From NCBI GenBank assembly GCA_030052355.1, contig JASIGS010000238.1, positions 1-6,431 on the forward strand: DNA of 6,431 nt, read 5' to 3'. This DNA is from Streptosporangiaceae bacterium. GTDB taxonomy: Bacteria; Actinomycetota; Actinomycetes; Streptosporangiales; Streptosporangiaceae. The notes under the pieces were generated by a model. It saw only the letters and a program-made list of their open reading frames with translations, did not search any database and had not been told where the DNA came from. This document shows, piece after piece, positions 1 to 5,848 of the stretch. Each line of letters opens with the position of its first letter. Positions within the stretch are counted from its first letter, which is position 1. Made by a program: the position numbers and the translations under genes.

Positions 1-452
1 GAACTCGAGGCCGCGACCACGAACGTACGGCCGTCGCCCGTCGCCACGCCGCGGAGGTCGGCCGCCGGGAAGGGCAGGCTGATCTGGGCAGCCTCGGCGC
101 CCGTGGTCGCATTGACCACGAACATGGCCGGCCGCGACGTCCGGTCCCCGCCGACGATCCAGTTCAGCGCGACGAAGAAGCGGCCGGGCGCTCCGTAAGC
201 AGTACCGGCTTGCGGGCCAGTGCCGGGCCCGAGCGCGTGCGCAGACGCGATGACCGCGACCGCCGTGACGGCAATGGCCGCCGCCAGCGGGATCAGCATC
301 CGGCTCGGTGACCACCGGAATCCGCTGCGCAACGCTGATTGCCGGCCATGGCCGGGCACACCACGGACCCCGCCACGCAGCACAACCTCGGGCCGGACGG
401 TTTCCGCGGCCGCCTGGTAGGCGTCGCGCAGCTTGTCCTCGAGCGCGTTCAC
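1..452 (-). CDS. Membrane partner of ECF sigma factor, putative anti-sigma-like protein (3' end missing)
   Basis: Only the first 150 residues are present; the gene runs off the left edge. It starts with GTG inside the sigma gene's stop (GTGA overlap, 449-452), and an AGGAGG ribosome site at 457-462 lies 4 nt upstream, so the two genes are very likely translationally coupled. The N-terminus (MNALEDKLRDAYQAAAETVR) is a charged amphipathic cytoplasmic segment of the kind often seen in proteins encoded beside actinobacterial ECF sigma factors. A hydrophobic segment at about residues 52-73 should span the membrane. After it, residues 91-150 show beta-strand-like stretches (RFFVALNWIV, AMFVVNATTG, GRTFVVAAS) resembling the start of a beta-propeller sensor domain. 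No HxxxCxxC zinc anti-sigma motif is present. The anti-sigma or sensor role is inferred from position and topology, not from a recognised domain. Confidence 0.8.
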   Translation of the reverse strand, partial: MNALEDKLRDAYQAAAETVRPEVVLRGGVRGVPGHGRQSALRSGFRWSPSRMLIPLAAAIAVTAVAVIASAHALGPGTGPQAGTAYGAPGRFFVALNWIVGGDRTSRPAMFVVNATTGAEAAQISLPFPAADLRGVATGDGRTFVVAASS

Positions 453-1000
453 AGTTCCTCCTCTAGCGCGCGGCCCAGTGTGGCCAGCGCGCGGGACGCG
501 GTGGATGACACGGTGCCTTTGCTGACCCCGAGCACCGCGGCGATCTCGCTGTCGGGCAGATCCAGGTAGTAGCGCAGGGCCAGCACCTCCCGGGCGCGCC
601 GCGGCAGTCTGGCCACGGCCGCGAGCACAGCGCGGCGGTCCTCGCCGTCCAGCGCTGCCGACTCGGCCGACCACACCGGCGGCTCGTGCTGCACCTTGCG
701 CAGAGCCGCACGCTTGCGCGCCCGCAGCACCGACCGGCATCCGTTCACGACCGACGCCCGCAGGTACGGGACCACCTTGCCCGGATCCCTGAGCCCTGGC
801 AGGGCCCGGTACAGCCGGAGGAACACGTCCTGGACGACGTCCTCGGCGCTTGGCTGATCGCCGAGCAGCAACGTCGCTACCCGCACGAGCGGTACCGCGT
901 GAGCCCGGAACAGGTCGTTGACCAGCTCGTCCGCCGACGCCGCGGAGCGGTCGGCCGCGTCCGGGTGCGTGCGGCTGAGTGCCTCAGGCTCGCTGGTCAC
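449..1000 (-). CDS. ECF-subfamily RNA polymerase sigma-70 factor (SigE-like)
   Basis: This is a group 4 (ECF) sigma factor that would direct RNA polymerase to a small set of promoters. Region 2 covers roughly residues 26-95 of the 183-residue form and includes the region 2.2 core SAEDVVQDVFLRLYR. Region 4 covers about 122-180, with RLPRRAREVLALRYYLDLPDS leading into the helix-turn-helix EIAAVLGVSKGTVSS. There is no C-terminal SnoaL-like extension. The GTG at 1000 is preferred because a GAGGA ribosome site (1008-1012) lies 7 nt upstream. An in-frame GTG at 1030 would add ten residues but has only a poorly placed AGGA. The gene overlaps its membrane partner by 4 bp, which suggests control by that partner. 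It is divergent from the aldo/keto reductase. The sigma family is clear; the regulon cannot be read from the sequence. Confidence 0.93.
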   Translation of the reverse strand: MTSEPEALSRTHPDAADRSAASADELVNDLFRAHAVPLVRVATLLLGDQPSAEDVVQDVFLRLYRALPGLRDPGKVVPYLRASVVNGCRSVLRARKRAALRKVQHEPPVWSAESAALDGEDRRAVLAAVARLPRRAREVLALRYYLDLPDSEIAAVLGVSKGTVSSTASRALATLGRALEEEL

Positions 1001-1083
1001 GCTCGTGTCCTCATACACATATGACGCCACGACAGACGTTCATCCTGAGTCTCGCGCGAAACGCCCGGGCCGGCACAGCGGAG

Positions 1084-1089
1084 TAGCCT
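1084..1089 (+). promoter_or_regulatory. Candidate -10 box of a leaderless promoter for the aldo/keto reductase
   Basis: TAGCCT matches the actinobacterial TANNNT -10 pattern and ends 7 nt before the ATG at 1097. That spacing would put the transcription start at or next to the A of the start codon, as in leaderless actinobacterial mRNAs. The only Shine-Dalgarno-like bases (GGAG, 1080-1083) are too far from the ATG to be typical. No clear -35 element is visible, so this is an inference from spacing. Confidence 0.45.
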
Positions 1090-1096
1090 GGCGCCG

Positions 1097-2086
1097 ATGA
1101 CCGCGCAACCGCACGCCATGCCCGCCGTCCGGCTGGGCGCGAGCGGGCCGATGGTGTCCAGGATCGGGCTCGGCCTGGCAGCACTCGGCCGCCCCGCCTA
1201 CATCACCAGCGGCCGGTCCGGTGACCTGCCCGACCGGAGCGTGTCCGGCATGCGGACGCGGACCGACGCGATGCTCGACGCCGCTTACGCCGCCGGGGTT
1301 CGGTACGCCGACGCGGCGAGGTCCTACGGCCGGGCCGAGGAGTTCCTGGGCACCTGGCTGGCCGACCGCGGCCATCGCGACATGGTCGCAGGGTCCAAGT
1401 GGGGTTACCGCTACACCGGTAACTGGCAGCTCGACGCCGCCCAGCAGGAGGTCAAAGACCACTCGCTCGCCACGTTCGAGCGTCAGGTCGCGGAAACCCG
1501 CCGCTACCTCGGCGGCAGGCTGGCGCTCTACCAGGTTCACTCGCTCACCGAGGACTCGGGGGTGCTCGGCGACGGCCCGCTGCTCGCCGCCATGGCCGGC
1601 CTGCGCCGCGAGGGCGTGATGATCGGCCTGAGCACCAGCGGCCCGCTGCAGGCCACGACGCTGCGCCGCGCGCTGTCGACCACGGTCGACGGCGAGCCGC
1701 TGTTCTCCGCGGCGGAGGTGACGTGGAACCTGCTGGAGCCCTCGGTCGCGCCCGCGGCCGCTGAGGCAGCCGCGGCGGGCTGGGCGATCCTCATCAAGGA
1801 GGCCGTGGCCAACGGCAGGCTCGCCCCCGGCGGAGACGCGGCGGGCCCGTCTACGCAGCTGGCCCGCGTGGCGGCCGCGCACCGGCTGACACCGGACGCG
1901 ATCGCGCTGGCGGCTGCGCTCGCCAATCCGTGGGCCGCCGTGGTCCTGTCCGGCGCAGTCACCACCGATCAGCTCGCGGCCAACCTGAGCGCGCTGCCGG
2001 TCACCGACCTCGACGACCTTGACGTGGTGATGGCCGAGCCCGCCGAAGCCTACTGGTCGGCCCGGTCGCGCCGACCCTGGAGCTGA
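1097..2086 (+). CDS. Aldo/keto reductase family oxidoreductase
   Basis: This is a cytosolic, probably NADPH-dependent, (alpha/beta)8-barrel oxidoreductase of 329 residues, a normal family length. The catalytic tetrad is complete: Asp72 and Tyr77 in YADAARSYG, Lys101 in AGSKWGY and His148 in LYQVHS. The N-terminal RLGASGPMVSRIGLGLAALG is the usual first strand and loop. The C-terminal ANPWAAVVLSGAVTTDQLAANL matches the cofactor-binding end of the barrel. Between residues 30 and 55 there is an insert (GRPAYITSGRSGDLPDRSVSG) that probably shapes the substrate pocket. An in-frame ATG at codon 8 (1118) is possible, but the 1097 start fits the leaderless promoter. The gene stands alone, divergent from the sigma gene and convergent with the thioesterase, so context does not reveal the substrate. 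Family assignment is firm; substrate is unknown. Confidence 0.93.
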   Translation: MTAQPHAMPAVRLGASGPMVSRIGLGLAALGRPAYITSGRSGDLPDRSVSGMRTRTDAMLDAAYAAGVRYADAARSYGRAEEFLGTWLADRGHRDMVAGSKWGYRYTGNWQLDAAQQEVKDHSLATFERQVAETRRYLGGRLALYQVHSLTEDSGVLGDGPLLAAMAGLRREGVMIGLSTSGPLQATTLRRALSTTVDGEPLFSAAEVTWNLLEPSVAPAAAEAAAAGWAILIKEAVANGRLAPGGDAAGPSTQLARVAAAHRLTPDAIALAAALANPWAAVVLSGAVTTDQLAANLSALPVTDLDDLDVVMAEPAEAYWSARSRRPWS

Positions 2087-2100
2087 CGGGCCCGCCCGTC
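2085..2100. terminator. Possible bidirectional hairpin between convergent genes
   Basis: GACGGG at 2085-2090 pairs perfectly with CCCGTC at 2095-2100 across a 4-nt loop (CCCG). It begins inside the reductase stop codon and fills most of the 22-bp gap to the thioesterase stop. Its symmetry means it could act in both directions. There is no T-tract on either side, so it would be a GC-only stem of the kind proposed in actinomycetes, or chance in GC-rich DNA. Confidence 0.35.
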
Positions 2101-2108
2101 CGGGAGGC

Positions 2109-2834
2109 TCAACGGAACACGCGAGCCGAGGCCAGCACCCTGTCGCCGTCCAGCAGCCACATCGCCTGCTCACGGTCGTCGCCGCCGGTAACCAGGCGGG
2201 GCTGGCAGCCGGGCTCGATCGCCCGGTGGTACTCAAGCTCGGCGATGGCGGGCGGCCATCCGGCCCCGGCCAGCACGTCCTCGACGGCCGCCCAGTGCAC
2301 GGCGTTGTTGACGTGCCCGGCAGTGTCGAAGTCGGTGGCCCGCAGCGGCCACGGACGGCTGGCCGGCGCGCCCTCCGGCCGGGGGTGGCTGAGCCGCGCC
2401 GAGACGACACGGCCCTGCGCGGCCTCGCCGTAGATCTTCGCGAACTCCTCCCCCGGCGCCATCGGCCTGCCGTCGGCGCGGCTCACCGCGGCCCAGATCG
2501 CGACGGCCTGCAGCAGGTCACGTGAGTCACCGGCGAGCGTGGTGGTCCGCTCCGCCCAGCGCGGGCCGGTCCCCGAGCAGAACGTCCGCAGCGTCAGCCG
2601 GTCGCCCATCACCGGGAACGAGCGGATGGCGACCGCGCACCGGCGGACCAGCCACACGATCGAACTCAGCTGCCCGGCGTCGGCGACGTCGTCCTCGGCG
2701 GCGTTCTGCAGGTACCGGGCGAGCGCGTCCAGCCGGAGCCGGCCGGACGGCGTGACATCGGTGCTGCGGACGATCCGCCTGGCGGTGAAGACCCGGCCGC
2801 TGGCCGGATCGGGGACGAAGGAGGGCGAGCTCAT
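2109..2834 (-). CDS. Acyl-ACP thioesterase family protein (double hotdog)
   Basis: The 241-residue protein has the two-hotdog layout of the FatA/FatB-like acyl-ACP thioesterases, which hydrolyse fatty acyl thioesters to free fatty acids. The N-terminal hotdog covers about residues 14-140, with the ARYLQNAAEDDVADAG helix and WLVRRCAVAIRSFPVMGD strand. The C-terminal hotdog covers 157-241 and carries the signature DFDTAGHVNNAVHW (168-181). Compared with the plant FatB active site (DxNxH followed by E-C in EYRREC), Asp170 and His174 are kept, but the Asn position is Ala172 and the Glu-Cys positions are Ala205-Ile206 in EYHRAI. The ATG at 2834 is preferred because AGGAAG lies 9 nt upstream. An upstream in-frame ATG at 2906 has no ribosome site and would add a low-complexity 24-residue extension across the divergent promoter region. 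Acyl chain or CoA/ACP preference cannot be told. Confidence 0.9.
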   Translation of the reverse strand: MSSPSFVPDPASGRVFTARRIVRSTDVTPSGRLRLDALARYLQNAAEDDVADAGQLSSIVWLVRRCAVAIRSFPVMGDRLTLRTFCSGTGPRWAERTTTLAGDSRDLLQAVAIWAAVSRADGRPMAPGEEFAKIYGEAAQGRVVSARLSHPRPEGAPASRPWPLRATDFDTAGHVNNAVHWAAVEDVLAGAGWPPAIAELEYHRAIEPGCQPRLVTGGDDREQAMWLLDGDRVLASARVFR

Positions 2835-2915
2835 CCCGGTATTCTTCCTGACACCCGCCAGGCGCCCCCGCGCGCCCGCTGGCTCGCGACGTGCCTGGCC
2901 AGTCATCTGATCACC

Positions 2916-2922
2916 AGGAGGA
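2916..2922 (+). promoter_or_regulatory. Ribosome binding site fixing the phosphatase start
   Basis: AGGAGGA sits 7 nt before the ATG at 2930. It decides between this start and an in-frame GTG at 2891 that has no such site and would place this element inside the coding region. Confidence 0.8.
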
Positions 2923-2929
2923 ACGCCTC

Positions 2930-3664
2930 ATGATCCGCCGACTGCCATTCGCGGGCGCGCTGAACTTCCGCGACATCGGCGGCTACCAGTCCGGTCACGG
3001 CGGCCAGACGCGCTGGGCCGCCGTCTACCGCTCCGACTCGCTGCACTTCCTGGCCGAAGACGACCTGCCCGCCTTCGACGCGCTGGGCGTCAAGACGATC
3101 TACGACCTGCGCCGCGCCAGCGAACGCGAGCGGTTCCCCGGGCCGCGCGAGCATATTCACCTGGAGATCCCGACAGGCCCTTTCGACAGTGCCAGGACCG
3201 CGGCACTGAAGACGCGACGCGACGGAGAGCAGTCGCTGCTGACCGACTATCTCTGGATGCTGGCCAACGCCGGGCCGTCGTTCGGCGAGCTGTTCTCGCG
3301 GCTGGCCGAGTCCGAGCGCCTGCCTGCGGTCATCCACTGCTATAGCGGCAAGGACAGGACCGGGCTCGCCGCCGCACTGCTGCTCACCGCGCTCGGAGTC
3401 GGCCGGGAAACGGTGCTCGACGACTACGAACTCACCAACGACTACCGCGGCGTCGAGCGCGTGCCGGACACGGTCGACAGGTTCGTCGACGCCGGCATCG
3501 CCAGGGACGCCGCCGAGGGAATGCTCAGCGCGCCGAGGTGGGCGATGGCGAGGGCACTCGACGACCTTGACGGCGGCTATGCCGGGATCGATAGCTACCT
3601 GCTCGGCTCGGGCCGGATGAACCCTGGGACTCTGCGGGCGCTCAGGGCTGCCCTCGTCGGCTAG
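2930..3664 (+). CDS. Tyrosine/lipid-type protein phosphatase, MptpB-like
   Basis: This is a 244-residue cysteine-dependent phosphatase. The P-loop HCYSGKDRTG (136-145) supplies the nucleophile Cys137 and the phosphate-binding Arg143. Lys141 and Asp142 in the loop are characteristic of the MptpB-like group (Y_phosphatase3 family), some members of which act on phosphotyrosine, phosphoserine/threonine and phosphoinositides. The N-terminal LNFRDIGGY (11-19) followed by VYRSDSLHFL is also a hallmark of this group. The segment GVKTIYDLRRASERERFPGP (53-72) matches the conserved region between these motifs. There is no signal peptide or membrane segment, so it is cytosolic or exported by a leaderless route. 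The gene is divergent from the thioesterase and ends 90 bp before the second sigma gene. It could be the first gene of a unit including the sigma gene, but a promoter candidate lies between. Substrate is unknown. Confidence 0.92.
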   Translation: MIRRLPFAGALNFRDIGGYQSGHGGQTRWAAVYRSDSLHFLAEDDLPAFDALGVKTIYDLRRASERERFPGPREHIHLEIPTGPFDSARTAALKTRRDGEQSLLTDYLWMLANAGPSFGELFSRLAESERLPAVIHCYSGKDRTGLAAALLLTALGVGRETVLDDYELTNDYRGVERVPDTVDRFVDAGIARDAAEGMLSAPRWAMARALDDLDGGYAGIDSYLLGSGRMNPGTLRALRAALVG

Positions 3665-3670
3665 ATCGCC

Positions 3671-3697
3671 GGGAACTCCGCTGCCCTGCCGAGCGTG
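3671..3697 (+). promoter_or_regulatory. Candidate ECF-type promoter upstream of the second sigma gene
   Basis: GGGAAC (3671-3676) resembles the GGAAC -35 element shared by many ECF sigma promoters. It is followed after 17 nt by CGTG (3694-3697), close to the CGTC/CGTT -10 core. A start around 3702-3706 would give a leader of roughly 50 nt before the GTG at 3755. Many ECF sigma factors transcribe their own operons, so this could be an autoregulatory promoter. The match rests on two short motifs and no alignment with orthologues. Confidence 0.4.
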
Positions 3698-3754
3698 GCC
3701 AGGCCGCGCAACCAGGAGCGGCCGGGCGGGCAATAGAGGGCGGAAGGAGGCGCG

Positions 3755-4339
3755 GTGCTCATCGACACCCAAGCCAGCGACGCGGACCTCATCGCCCGGT
3801 CGGTTGCCGAGCCCGAGCTGTTCACGGCCGTGTTCGACCGGCACTCGGCCGAGATCCTGCGGTACGTGTACGCGCGGCTCGGCCCGGACCTGGCCGAGGA
3901 CGCGACCGCGGAGACGTTCCTCGCCGCGTTCCAGTCAAGGAGCAGGTACGACGGCGCCTGGTCCGACGCCCGGCCCTGGCTGTACGGCATCGCCGTGCGG
4001 CAGATCCGCAGGCACCGGCGGGCCGAGGCGAGGCGGCTGCGCCTGCTGCGATCAGCACTTGCCGACGGGCCGGTCGAGGATCACGGCGACCGCGCGGCGG
4101 AACGGGTGACGGCGGCGCTCCTCGGACCGAGGCTGGCCGCCGCGGTGGCGGCACTGCCCCATCAGGACAGGGAACTCCTGCTCCTGGTCGCGTGGGCAGA
4201 GCTGAGCTACGGAGAGGCCGCGGCCGCGCTGGGCACGACGACCGGCGCGGTCAAGGCCCGGCTGCACCGGATCAGGGTGCGGATGCGGCAGGACCTGGGC
4301 GGCAGCAATCCGATGAACGAGGAGAACGAGGATGGATGA
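3755..4339 (+). CDS. ECF-subfamily RNA polymerase sigma-70 factor
   Basis: The 194-residue protein has region 2 at about residues 22-92, including AEDATAETFLAAFQ (region 2.2) and RPWLYGIAVRQIRRHRR. After an Ala/Arg-rich linker, region 4 lies at about 125-180, with ALPHQDRELLLLVAWAELSYGEAAAALGTTTGAVKARLHR forming the -35-binding helix-turn-helix. The short tail after residue 182 (SNPMNEENEDG) is acidic. The start is GTG with a strong GGAAGGAGG site at 3742-3750, 4 nt upstream. The final 8 bp overlap the next gene, an operon arrangement typical of a sigma factor and its membrane regulator. It differs clearly from the other sigma factor in this window (for example TGAVKARLHR against GTVSSTASRA), so the two are not a recent duplication. 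Confidence 0.93.
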   Translation: MLIDTQASDADLIARSVAEPELFTAVFDRHSAEILRYVYARLGPDLAEDATAETFLAAFQSRSRYDGAWSDARPWLYGIAVRQIRRHRRAEARRLRLLRSALADGPVEDHGDRAAERVTAALLGPRLAAAVAALPHQDRELLLLVAWAELSYGEAAAALGTTTGAVKARLHRIRVRMRQDLGGSNPMNEENEDG

Positions 4340-5138
4340 GATCACCACGCTCCGTGAGCTGCGCCCCGCGCCGACGCCGACGGAACTGGAAGCGATGCGC
4401 ACGTCGGCACGGCAGCGGTTCGTAGCGGGGACAGGATCACGGGCAGCGCGACAGAAGTGGCGGCTGCCGGCGCTGGCCGGCGGGCTCACCGCGGCGGCAG
4501 CGGCCGCCGCGGCGGCTACCCTGGTGCTGACCAGCGGTCCGGCCGTAGTCCTTGGGCAACAGGGGCCGGCCGGGCACGCCACGACGGTCGTCACGGCGGC
4601 CTGGACGGTACACGAAGATTCCCACGGAACCGTGACCATCTACCTGAGGCAGTACGCCAACCCCGCCGGGCTGCAGCGAACGCTCCGGGCGGACGGCATC
4701 AACGCGATCGTGCGTCGGATCCCGTCTGATGTGGTGAGGATGCTGCGCCCGACCCCGAGTCTTCCGCTGACCCGCAAGCCCGGTCCTCCGGCGTCGCCGT
4801 CCCGGAAGAAGACGGGTTTCGGGTCCAAGGCGGGTCTCAGCATACGGCGTCCGGCCTGCATGTTCGCCACTGGCAACAACGCACCGCGAGCCGTGCAGCG
4901 GGCTGTCGTGAGCTTCGCGGGCCAAGACCTCCCGGTGGCCTTCATCATCCATCCGGACGCGATGCCGCAGGGTTCGGCGCTGTTCCTGACGTTCCTGAAC
5001 GGCATGCCTAGCTCGTCCAAAAACGGCAACTCGGGCGTCATGGCCATGAAGCCCGTCGTGCTGAACAACGACACGGTGCCCGCGTGCGTGCGGGTCCGCC
5101 CCAAGGGGATGTCGTCCCCCGCGCCCAAGACGCGGTAA
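4332..5138 (+). CDS. Single-pass membrane protein paired with ECF sigma factor (CU044_5270-like)
   Basis: The 268-residue protein begins with the cytoplasmic segment MDEITTLRELRPAPTPTELE, which resembles proteins named CU044_5270 family that are encoded next to actinobacterial ECF sigma genes. One membrane helix lies at about residues 46-69 and contains nine consecutive alanines (54-62). The remaining 200 residues should be extracytoplasmic. They include a Pro/Ser/Lys-rich linker (about 138-165) and only two cysteines, Cys176 and Cys252, which could form a disulfide outside the cell. No HxxxCxxC zinc anti-sigma motif is present. Start choice: ATG at 4332, 7 nt after a GAGGAG site (4319-4324), overlapping the sigma gene by 8 bp. 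A role as anti-sigma factor or envelope sensor is inferred from context. The extracytoplasmic part is not one I recognise. Confidence 0.82.
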   Translation: MDEITTLRELRPAPTPTELEAMRTSARQRFVAGTGSRAARQKWRLPALAGGLTAAAAAAAAATLVLTSGPAVVLGQQGPAGHATTVVTAAWTVHEDSHGTVTIYLRQYANPAGLQRTLRADGINAIVRRIPSDVVRMLRPTPSLPLTRKPGPPASPSRKKTGFGSKAGLSIRRPACMFATGNNAPRAVQRAVVSFAGQDLPVAFIIHPDAMPQGSALFLTFLNGMPSSSKNGNSGVMAMKPVVLNNDTVPACVRVRPKGMSSPAPKTR

Positions 5139-5156
5139 CGGCAGCCAGCACTCGAC

Positions 5157-5197
5157 GGGTCCGCGGTCTCAGCTCACGTCGGCTGGGCCGCGGACTC
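5157..5197. terminator. Possible bidirectional hairpin at the lutC / sigma-operon junction
   Basis: Arms 5157-5166 and 5188-5197 pair over 10 bp (core TCCGCGG/CCGCGGA, one G-T wobble). Inside, CAGC (5170-5173) pairs with GCTG (5182-5185) over an 8-nt loop. The structure lies between two convergent operons and spans the lutC stop codon (5174-5176), with the left arm outside lutC and the right arm in its last codons. No T-tract follows in either direction, so a termination role is an inference. Confidence 0.4.
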
Positions 5198-5848
5198 GCC
5201 GCTCCCGGCCACGATGATCACCTCGAGGGTGCGCGGGCCGTGCACCCCCTCGACCCGGTTCAGCTCGATGTCGCTGGTGGCCGACGGTCCGCTGATCCAC
5301 GTGAGCGGCTGCCTGGCGCGCGGCCCCAGCCGGGCGACCGCCTCGGGCACCAGGTGCACGACCTGGCCGGCGTGCACGATGCACAGGTGGTAGTCAGGGA
5401 CCAGCGTGACGGCGCGGGTGCCCTGGCCCGCCGATCCGTCCAGCACGATGGTGCCGGTCTCCGCGATGGCGACAGCGGCACCGGTGACCACCCCGTCCAG
5501 CGCGTCGAGCGCATCCGGCGAGAGCCCGTCCGCAGCGACGGTCTGGATCCCGTCGGGCAAGCCAGGCAGCTCCAGGCCAGGCGGGACCGCGATCCGGCGG
5601 GCGCCGCGGCGGGACAGCGCGGCGCAGACGGCCTCGCCGAGCCGGCCAGGCTCGGCTCGCGCGACGATCGCGCGATAGTCGGTCAGGCGCTCGGCGAGCA
5701 GGTCGAGCAGGGCGGCGCCGTGCAGGCTGCCGGACGTCCGGTAACCCTTGCCATCATCGGCGCCGGCGGTGCCCGTGACCGGAGTCGCGGCGCGGCCACC
5801 GGCCGACGCGGCGCGGATCCGGGCAAGAATCTCTTCGCGCGCTGTCAC
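5174..5848 (-). CDS. lutC: Lactate utilization protein C (LUD domain)
   Basis: LutC is the LUD-domain subunit of the LutABC system, which oxidises L-lactate to pyruvate in the cytoplasm. In this 224-residue protein the conserved blocks are all present: AIAETGTIVLDGSAGQGTRA (127-146), LVPDYHLCIVHAGQVVHLVPEA (149-170) and the LUD signature TWISGPSATSDIELNRVEG (183-201) followed by VHGPRTLEVIIV. The N-terminal REEILARIRAA helix is also usual. Residues 20-45 are a Gly/Ala-rich variable stretch. The GTG start at 5848 overlaps the lutB stop as GTGA, so the two subunits are probably translated in a coupled way. It is the last gene of its operon and converges on the sigma operon with a 35-bp gap. Confidence 0.93.
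   Translation of the reverse strand: MTAREEILARIRAASAGGRAATPVTGTAGADDGKGYRTSGSLHGAALLDLLAERLTDYRAIVARAEPGRLGEAVCAALSRRGARRIAVPPGLELPGLPDGIQTVAADGLSPDALDALDGVVTGAAVAIAETGTIVLDGSAGQGTRAVTLVPDYHLCIVHAGQVVHLVPEAVARLGPRARQPLTWISGPSATSDIELNRVEGVHGPRTLEVIIVAGSGESAAQPT

Noticed and set aside
1015..1042. ECF-like elements (TGAAC and CGTC) upstream of the first sigma gene
   Set aside because: They are separated by only about 11 nt, too short for known ECF promoters, so I do not call a promoter here.
1040..2410. 456-codon open frame on the minus strand opposite the reductase
   Set aside because: Its product is rich in Arg, Gly and Pro with no recognisable domain. It lies antisense to a reductase with an intact catalytic tetrad and out of frame with the thioesterase. 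Long antisense frames are expected in high-GC coding DNA.
2895..2902. Perfect 8-bp palindrome CTGGCCAG upstream of the phosphatase
   Set aside because: It is a single short GC-rich palindrome with no second copy or neighbouring regulator gene to support an operator.
2835..2906. 24-residue N-terminal extension of the thioesterase from an ATG at 2906
   Set aside because: It has no ribosome site and a low-complexity Arg/Gly/Ala sequence, and it would occupy the divergent promoter region. The ATG at 2834 has AGGAAG at good spacing.
2903..3844. 313-codon open frame on the minus strand opposite the phosphatase and sigma start
   Set aside because: No domain is visible, and the composition is that of an antisense shadow of the phosphatase gene.
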